Source of the DNA: Strix aluco
Lineage: Eukaryota > Chordata > Aves > Strigiformes > Strigidae
Length of the DNA: 64,000 nucleotides
Reading direction: 5' to 3'
Assembly: GCF_031877795.1 (NCBI RefSeq)
Contig: NC_133971.1
Span: 14,610,325-14,674,324 of the forward strand
Part shown: piece by piece, positions 27,701 through 36,700 of the stretch
Layout of the letters: the number at the start of each line of letters is the position of its first letter
How positions within the stretch are numbered: the stretch's first letter is position 1
Notes under the pieces: generated by a model
The model's database searches: none
Seen by the model: the letters and a program-made list of their open reading frames with translations, nothing else
What the model was told of the DNA's origin: nothing
Program-made: the position numbers and the translations under genes

Positions 27701-30700
27701 CAGGTTTGCTGCGTCAAGAGGTTTGAGAGCACCCTTGCCCATCACAGGGGATTGCACCCAGCCCCTGGGGACCTGCAGGAATCCCAGCAGCCTCAGCTCC
27801 TTCCTTTCCTCCCTGTTCCCAGCTCAGTCTCTGTAATGCTCAGCAAAGCAGAAAAGGAATTGATTTTTGGAGCAGATTTCCAGTCCAGCAGGTGATAAGT
27901 CTCAGCTAACCTGCAGCAGGACTAGTGGCTACTTTGCAATGGCTTTTGCCACGCAGACCTGCAGGCTCTGTGGCCATAGCACCAACACTCCCTGCAGTCT
28001 CCTGTGTTCCTCTCCACGCCTTGTTCCTTCCCTCTCTGAGACGCTCCAGTGATCAACAAAAGATGAATACTAGCCACGTGGATAAGTACATTGTTGAGTC
28101 TTGCTACTCTATCCATCCGCCTATTTTCACAAAGCCTCTAGCAGTGTACCACATTTAGGACTACTTCCTGTCTGCAATTTGAATACTTAAAATATTAAGT
28201 TCACACAAAGAGATCATGGTCACAAAATTTTGTCTTCCAAACTAGGCTAAAAAGCCTGTTTTAAACATTACAGACAACTCTTTCACTAGAACAACTTATT
28301 GCTTTATCACCAGCAGCAGTGACTCTTTTTTCTCTAAACTGAACTATTTCTAAAACATCTACAGGAAATTATCATGGCTGTAATTCAGTTAAAGAATTGT
28401 TATTACTTGTCTATAGTGCTTCTCCAGATTTTTAATATTCATCACACTAGCTTCTTTGCACTGGTATCCTAAGGAACAATTTTAACTCCTGGTTGCAGGC
28501 CTTACCAGCGTACTGAGAAACAGGTTCAATTTGCTGAAGAAAACAATCCTGCAGGTTCCCCACTTGTGCAAGTGTTCCTCCAGTTACCAGCTTCAGCTCA
28601 TCTAGCGTATCCTGGACTCATGAGAAAAACAGAGCTTACAATTCTGATACAACAATGGAAAAAATGTGAAATATCAGACAAAGTAAATTAATTTTTTTAG
28701 AAAGGTTCTCCATTTCCCAAGCATGCAGCGTTCCTACACCATTCCCTTCAGGACCACCCATCACCGTCTGAACTGTAATAAAATCCCTAATCTTTGCCTT
28801 GAAGATTTTCACATAGCTGTGGTTTTATTTTGAACTTTTTTTACTATTCTAATTCATATGATCTCACATACCAGGAAGTTCACATATTTTTATATTCGTG
28901 GCATATAAGAATTTTTTGTGGTGTTGAACTGAATCCAAAGCAGTCTTTCTTCCCCCCCCCCCAAAGATGTTTACATTCACATCAGGAATATGGGCACCTT
29001 AGTGACTCTCCATATAAACAGGCCCATTTTCAAGCCTGCAATGAAATAAAGGAAGAGGGCAACCTTGGGGGCAGAATGTCTTTGCATCTTCTAATGCATA
29101 TTTTGGATTAATAATGATGGAAAATGCTTGTGGAAGATACTGTTTATTTCGGACTGCTATGCCAACCACTGGCTGGCAGACAGAGGAAGAAAAGCTATTG
29201 CAGTCAAACACATGGGGCTTGGCCTCTTGCACCACATGAGTCCCCCCCTTCTTTTGTCTTTTTAACACACACAGCCAAGAATTGCTCATACTGAGCAGCT
29301 GTAAGAAGCTGATGAAGAGCTGCCCTTACTGTATCAGCTAAGTCCTTGCAAAAAGTCCAGTCCCCAAGAAACACCTAGACTGAAGTGAGGCAGCAATTTG
29401 GGGTTTTTTTTAATAAGCTAAAAATTGTGTTTATAATTAATAGCATGACTATTACTGGGTTCATTGAAGCTAAGATTTCACCTGTTCCATAGGAAACATA
29501 CATTTACATTTATTTCACAAGCCAACACTTCAGTATTACTGAATCATCATTGTACAGAGCTTGGCTGCTGTGAGGACTGAATTCAGTGATCCAGGGGATC
29601 TCTGGTGACCCCTCTAAATGCTCAGCCTGCTCCCAGTTTTCCCGCTTACCTGTGGCTTCTCCTGGAAAGTGCGCAACTCTACTGCTGCCGACCTCTGAGA
29701 CAGTGCTGAAAATGCTTTTGGCAGGTCCTGAATGGCACCTACTTGCAGGCAGTCCAGATACAATTCTATTGTGCTTGAACCTTGCTGCAGGCCACTCAGC
29801 CATAAGATGACAGCATGGGGTTTCCCATCAGCCAGCTGGATGTTGCTAAAGATCACCGAATTCAACCTCCCATCGCTCTTCAGATAGCGCAGCACCACTA
29901 GTACAAAATATACAGAAGGACTATCAGAGGCTAGCAAATAACCCATGGCTGATCAAGGAAGATCCTGTACAAGTCTGTAATTGCTCTCATATTTTTCCAC
30001 ATGTCAGTTTTTGTAAATGTATCCCATATGCAGATATAAATGCTAATCATACATGGGACATTGACTCTCAGAACAGGATTACCAGGACTCTCATGTGACT
30101 CCCCATTTGGAAATCATTGCTGTCTGCACAGTGTTTTCCACTGTTTTGTCCAGGCCTCTCTAACTGGCTTAACCAGTTAACGTCACCTTACAGGGCATAA
30201 CATGCTAAAATACAAGTGACAAATGTAAAAGGTGTAGCAGACAGCCTGCAGTCAGTACTCTGGCAAGTACATATCTGATAGACCTAGAAATACTCTGTAG
30301 TGGAAATGTACAACTAGGAAAAAAAAAAAAAAATCAGTTTCAGTGATGCATACTGCATTCAGTGAAGCCATCTGACAGTGTATCCAAATGCATCCTTAAA
30401 GAAACCAAAGGAAGCATGATTCCAAGCATTTCTCTGTAACAAATAGTAAGTAAAAACAAAATATAATGCAGAAAAGACATACTCCACCCTTAAAGATGAC
30501 TAAGCCCTCTCTTGACTTTTTTAAGGCATGAGTGAATGACCTACTTGATAATTCACACAACAAATTCTCATTTTATGAAGTAAAATGCACCACGAAAAAA
30601 CAAAACAGCAGACAAACAAACCTCTTACACGCTGTGTAATATTGAAAAAAGTGTCTCTTTCCTAAGGAAATTGGATTGGTAAGCTAGGATCTGCAAGCTA

Positions 30701-33700
30701 AATCTCTTAGGCCAGCTAGCTAGTTCTCTCCACAAAACCTCTCTCTGGCTCTCCGGATGCATATCTGCAGAAGCAATGATCTGAGTGCATCCTGACAGCC
30801 TATAACTACTCTAAAATATCAGACACACCTTGTTTCAAAGATCCCACTGATCACCAGCCTGCATGTTCCTTATCCCCCCATGATAAGTTACGTGCATGGA
30901 GGAGTCAAGCTGCACAGACACCGGGCACCTAAACAGTTAAGTGCTGGCTCTTGTGAACATCTGTTTGAAGTTCACAGAGAGCTGCCACTATTGCATCAAG
31001 TGAGAGCTCAGAAATACTCTGACCTTCAAGAAACACCTTAACATGAGGTCAACTAAAAATTATGGATATAGTGGACAGAAAAACTCTTATTAGCTTCAGA
31101 GCTAGTAACACCTACTGAACTTATCCCATTTCTATTCATTTAACAAATTATCCTCCTACCTCTCCACTACTAAGGTATCCTCTCTGATGCCTCTGTTTGT
31201 TGGTGACCTTCTGAGTTACTGGGTACGTCTTCCCAACTATTCTTCTAATCACTCAGTCTAATGACTAGAAGAATCCAGATTTATACCAGCAGGGGAACGG
31301 GGCAGGGTATGTCTCCATCTTTAAAGTCTACACTAGCACTAAAGTCTCAGCAGCTGTGATCAATATCAGGAATGTTTTCACTGCTGTCTATGTGAGAACA
31401 CTGCCAGAGCCGAGATTTCCGCACAGGTGCATGAGGTCACCAGTAACTTGCTAAAAGGTTGCATTTCTTGGTAAACTCAAAGATCTGGCAAGACAGAGTA
31501 CATTGCAGGCATTTTACTTATGTGAACATTACGCGTGCCTGGTCATATGAAAGTAAGGTCTGAGCCCTGCATTCAGAGTGACCAAACACAGCAGTAAGCT
31601 ACGGAAAGAAAGAGGAGACGGTGGCAGGGCCCAGAATGGATCCTGCCAGAATAATTTCAGGACAAGGAGCAGTCTGGCTTGGAAGGAGGATCAAGTATTC
31701 CTTCCTCAGCCAAAGCCAAATATCCATCTGGTAAACTAGAGTAGGCTTTTGAAGGGAGATTTTGCTGGACCACAGCCTCCGCCTCCATAAGATTTAACTC
31801 ATCCAAGCCCCTGCATTACATGTTTGCTGCTAGAATATTCTACACTGTCATTCATGAGAGTAAGTGCCTCACCTGTACTAAGAAATGGATTTTCAATGAA
31901 CTACTAATCCTGCCAGTAAATAGGAACTGCTTCATAGAATTGTTACATCACTTTCATGCACTTACTGCCATTTGTTTCATAAAGAAATTGTTCAAAAGGA
32001 CAAGAAACCCACAGATGCTATTTGGCTCTGAAAAGTACATTGGTCCAACCAAAACAAATTGAGCAGTTGCCCAGTAATTCAGGTCTGTGCTTTAAAAACA
32101 TTGAGGCGTTATGAACATTTTACTACCAAGTATACCACAACAAAACCAGAACACTCTCGAATGTGGCACTTTAAAGGATAACTAAGAACTACTTTTGGGC
32201 TTCTTAGATCAAATTTAGGTGCGGAAGTGGAAATACCATGCAGATGAAGCACTACACACCTTCCAAAACTGTAGACATTTAGCATTTTGCTAAGATGCCA
32301 ACATTGGCTCACCACTTAGGCAATGATCTCCAGTCTTGAGAAGATCACAAACAGCCCCCACACTCCATACTTTCAGCTCACGTGACGATCTCCTGGATGT
32401 GGTCTAACTTACTGTATGAAGTAGCCATATGGGACACTCAACACTTCCAGAGAAACCACACATGAAAACACTGCCTGCTTACTCGCACACTGCCATATGC
32501 CTTAAACAAGGTGCACTAAAGTAATAAGGAGGCAAAGAGACCTCCATGAAACAGCCTTGCTGTGAAAAGCTTCCCTCTGTTTGATCAGTCCTTTACAAAA
32601 GGTAGGTTACAGATGTCCCCAATCTACTCAAAACTGGTCACTGACAGGAAAAATTTCTTCAAGCTGCCTATCTATATGCCACTGTCCTGTCACAGACACT
32701 TCTCAAATACAACACTAACATACTGAGCAGAAACCCAGAAGAAGCCATGTAACCTTTCACCAGAAGGCCTAAGTCTGTAGTTAAAGTGTATCAGTAACCA
32801 CCATCAGGCATACAGGTATTCTTGAAAACCAAGAGAAGAGTTTGGTAGGTTCAAAATTGTACATATATATAGACGTATTTTTGTGTATACATATGCATTC
32901 CTATATATATGTATAACATTTACACACATACTTGTGTGTATGAAGGAGTATGTCTGATCTATCATTTATTTAGCAATGAGGTAAATAGGTGTTAGGAATT
33001 GTATGACAGTTACTGATAAGGCTGTGTGACCGTGTCTTACCCACACACACATAGCACAAAAGTTCTTATTCCCTGACCTCAGAAGGATTTTGGCAGACCT
33101 GGTGAAGCTAACAATGTTTTATCTAACTCACTCCCCTACACTTCCCAAGCAAAAGGTGTGCTTTTCTTCCGCATATAGAATAATTTTTCTATGTATATTT
33201 CCTACATATCTCAGTAGAGTTTCTCAATATATTAGACTCAGCTGCCCAATTACAACATCTGCAGCAGCAAATTATCCTAGCAGTGGTGCAGTCAATGGAG
33301 CAACAATAACCTACATTGTTCGACAATTTTTCGCTGAACCTTAAAATTGCAATATATCCTAGATCTAGCCTATGAAAGCTCTCAATTTCTAAAAGTCTGC
33401 TGAAGTTCCTACTCTGAATCCTGATTAACTGATTCCAATAAACAGAGAACAGACACTTTAATTCACCCAAAAGATCCTGTAAGTGCTAGGAATGTTTGTC
33501 TTGCATAGTCACATCTAACCTTCAAGGTCAGCAGAACAAGAACCTGCCTTTCATATGCATGAGGCAGCATGTGCGTGTGTCCCTCTCATTCCTGAGTAAT
33601 AAGAACCAGTGATTGTCCCCAAGGGAAAAGAGGAAAAAAGAAAAACAAAAAGAAAACCAAATTTACTCCTTTCTCCATACTCCTTCTTTTTCCTCCTTTC

Positions 33701-36700
33701 TCAACACTGCTCAGAGCAAGTCCATGGCAGAGTGAACATACCAGCTGATTGTAAGGTCAGCTTCCCCTGGCCAGGAGTGAGCAGCATCCACGGAGAAGAA
33801 GGAAAGAGAAGGGGAGAGAGAGATGATGCGACCAACACTTTTCCCTTGTGAGAGGGGGCCTAAGTAGTGACAGCATGCAACAGGTATGACTCAAGCACAA
33901 AGGTCAATCACACAGTTTTCAACATTCATCTGTGACACACGAATAACTACAGATCCAATGGTTTTCCTCCACATACTCCAAACAACTCACCTTTATTCAT
34001 CCGTCCCATTACCGTAAATTCAAAGTACTTGCTGCTGTCAGCTGATGAATACAAGCCAAATATGGTGGCTGTGCTCTTCGGCTGCAGTTTAAATGTCAAG
34101 AGCAAGTACACTTCATTCAGCATAGGATCACCAAGCGCTTGTTGCAAGAAGTTCATTACCACTCCCTTGTTGGAATATGGAAGAAGATCAAAAACTGAAA
34201 AATAAGTGAGTTTCAACAGCAATTTAAATATAATAATGACCAAAGAAGAATGTAGTCTGAAGTCACCCACCAGACATACTTTAAAATGAACCCAAGTTGT
34301 CCTAAAATAAATAATACAAAACCAAAAATTAACAATTTGAAGATCATCTTTAAAGATCATCTAGTCCAATGCTCCTGGCATGGGCAGGGCATCTTAGACA
34401 ACCTGATTTAGTGAAAGATGTCCCCGTCCATGTCAGGGGGGTTAGGCTAGATATCTTTTAAGGTCCCTTCCAACCAAAACTATTCTATGATTCTATCAAA
34501 ATATCATATAGATTTTGTTGCAACTGATCATCTTTTAGCAGTTTTTAAAAGGAATTATTGATAAGTTACTAACAGAGAAATATCTAGTCTTCAAATTGAG
34601 GTACTCAAATATTTTCAGGTAGATGTCTAAAATTCTTCTCTCAGCAGAAAGCTTTTTAACCTATTTCTGCTTTCATAAATTCAGATGGTTGTGTTGATAT
34701 TTCAATTAGACCAAGGATCCAGCATCAGAATTTTCAGACAGATTTCCAGTGTACTTACCCTAAGAACCATTTTGATGGTATTTACAGGGCACCAATTAAA
34801 ATGCTAAAATGCCAGGTAAGCAATATGATGTTCACAATCTCCTTCTCACTTCACTGATTTCTCAGAAGATATATTACATAAATAAGACTCATCTTTCCCT
34901 TCTGGCACAGATAATAAAGACAGACAGGCTTGACCAAAAAAAATAACCCTGAAGGCATAGTGAAAGCCATTTCAAATTTTTCTTTTTATTTTTGAACAAT
35001 GCATCAGCAAAGAGTCTAACATTGTACTTGTACATACGTCAGCTACCCCCCCCTTATATGGCACTGAAACAGCAAACCGGGGTTCTCCTCAGTGTTCCCT
35101 TATATCAGAGCCTGGGTTCGTGCTCCTTCCATTGCTCATCCTGGAGCATCCATTCATGTAGACACAAATGACATTTCCAAAAAAGAAAAACGAAGATATT
35201 TCTTCCCTTCATCTCATGAAGCCACTGAAATATTGCCTATGTCTACACTTGTATTGGGTCCAAGGATACCATGACTCTCTGAGAGTTTTCAGGATACAAT
35301 ATAAAAAGAATCAGGCCCTTGATTTGCATGCACTTACAACACTGTTTCCAAACAACTAAGAAACACATATATGAGACGGATCTGGTGAAAAGATTCCTCT
35401 TTCATTCAGCTCACATTTACAGTATCCCAGGACAACTACTGCTCCCACTGAAATCAGTGACCCACACTGAAGAGGCAAAACGCTGGGTATTTCATCACAT
35501 GTATCACACGGAGAGCAAAGCAATTGCCCAAGCAAGAGACTGAAATGCAACTCACTGCTCTGTACAACAGCATTTTGCAAGTAGTAATAATTCAAAAAAT
35601 ACAACTGTCCATCTTCTCAACCGGAGCACTGCAATACAGTACTTAAGTCTTTGACAGCACAAAATACAGCTATACATTTTGTCTAGTCCTTCTAGGTCTA
35701 CTGTCTGATTTTATATCAATTCCTGTGAGAATAATTAATCTCTGCTAGACTCAAACACTTAAAAATACAGGAGAAATACTATAAAAGTAATGACTAAACA
35801 CCAGCAAATGTGTGTCTAACATTACTTCAATAAACATTTATCAAAATTTTTGAAATTTTGAAATGAATGCTCAAATTGGTTTGGTAGTTGTCTTCTGTAA
35901 AGCACACTGCCTCTACTGGATCCTTTGGCACCATGTTATCAAACTCTTTCTTGGGATATCTTCACTGACTAGCACATAGATGCAATACGTGACCAGATCT
36001 ATCCATCAGCATAAATTACACACATGCTAGCAAAAGTGGCTAGCAGAAGAGCAACGGGGTTATGAAAACTCATTTTACATCCTTAGTAGAATGGGCAGAG
36101 AGATACAGCTCTTAGACCTTGCAGAGACAATTGCCTGTTTGGAAGAAACAGGAAAAAAGATCCACAAATATTTCAGATTTCATTTTTAGAAGAATCTCAT
36201 CCTTTTTTGTTCCTCTCCCTGGAAAGGCAGACTTGAAAACAAATGGATAAAAAAGGACTGCCAAAGCTGAAAGGCACAAACAGCTGTTTTCAATCCATGC
36301 AGTAAGAGGGAGGACTCAGACATGCCTCTGAGCACGAAATGTGCATACCCACCAGGCTAAAGCAAGCCCACTCATGAGATGGACCAGGAATTCTCTCCCC
36401 TGCCTGCTTTCTGTGGTTTTCAGAAGGGAGCTGCACACCCTCCTATGAAAATGCTAACAAGGGATCAGCTACACCTTAAGACAGTGATAAACCACTCTCT
36501 GGAGATCTGCCTCAAACCACCAAGGCTAGCTCTTGAGATGGGAGCTAAAAGACATGACGGGAAGCCCTAAGAGGAGGAGGCACAGAGGAATGAAATTAAT
36601 CGCACAGGAGAGGATGGAACTCAAAATAAAAGACCCTTTCTTTCCTTTAATTCTGCTGCCATGTCACACCAGCTTTTTGAGACCCTCCAAGGTTCTTCTC

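Larger units (their letters stand above)
23378..28505 (-). other. THBS4: THBS4 intron 4 (largest intron)
   Basis: Intron of 5128 nt, the largest in the gene. It contains two CR1 fragments, listed separately. The segment 27600-28050 is locally GC-richer, with a duplicated GGGTACAGATGGG motif at about 27651 and 27679. No exon is recognised. Confidence 0.8.
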
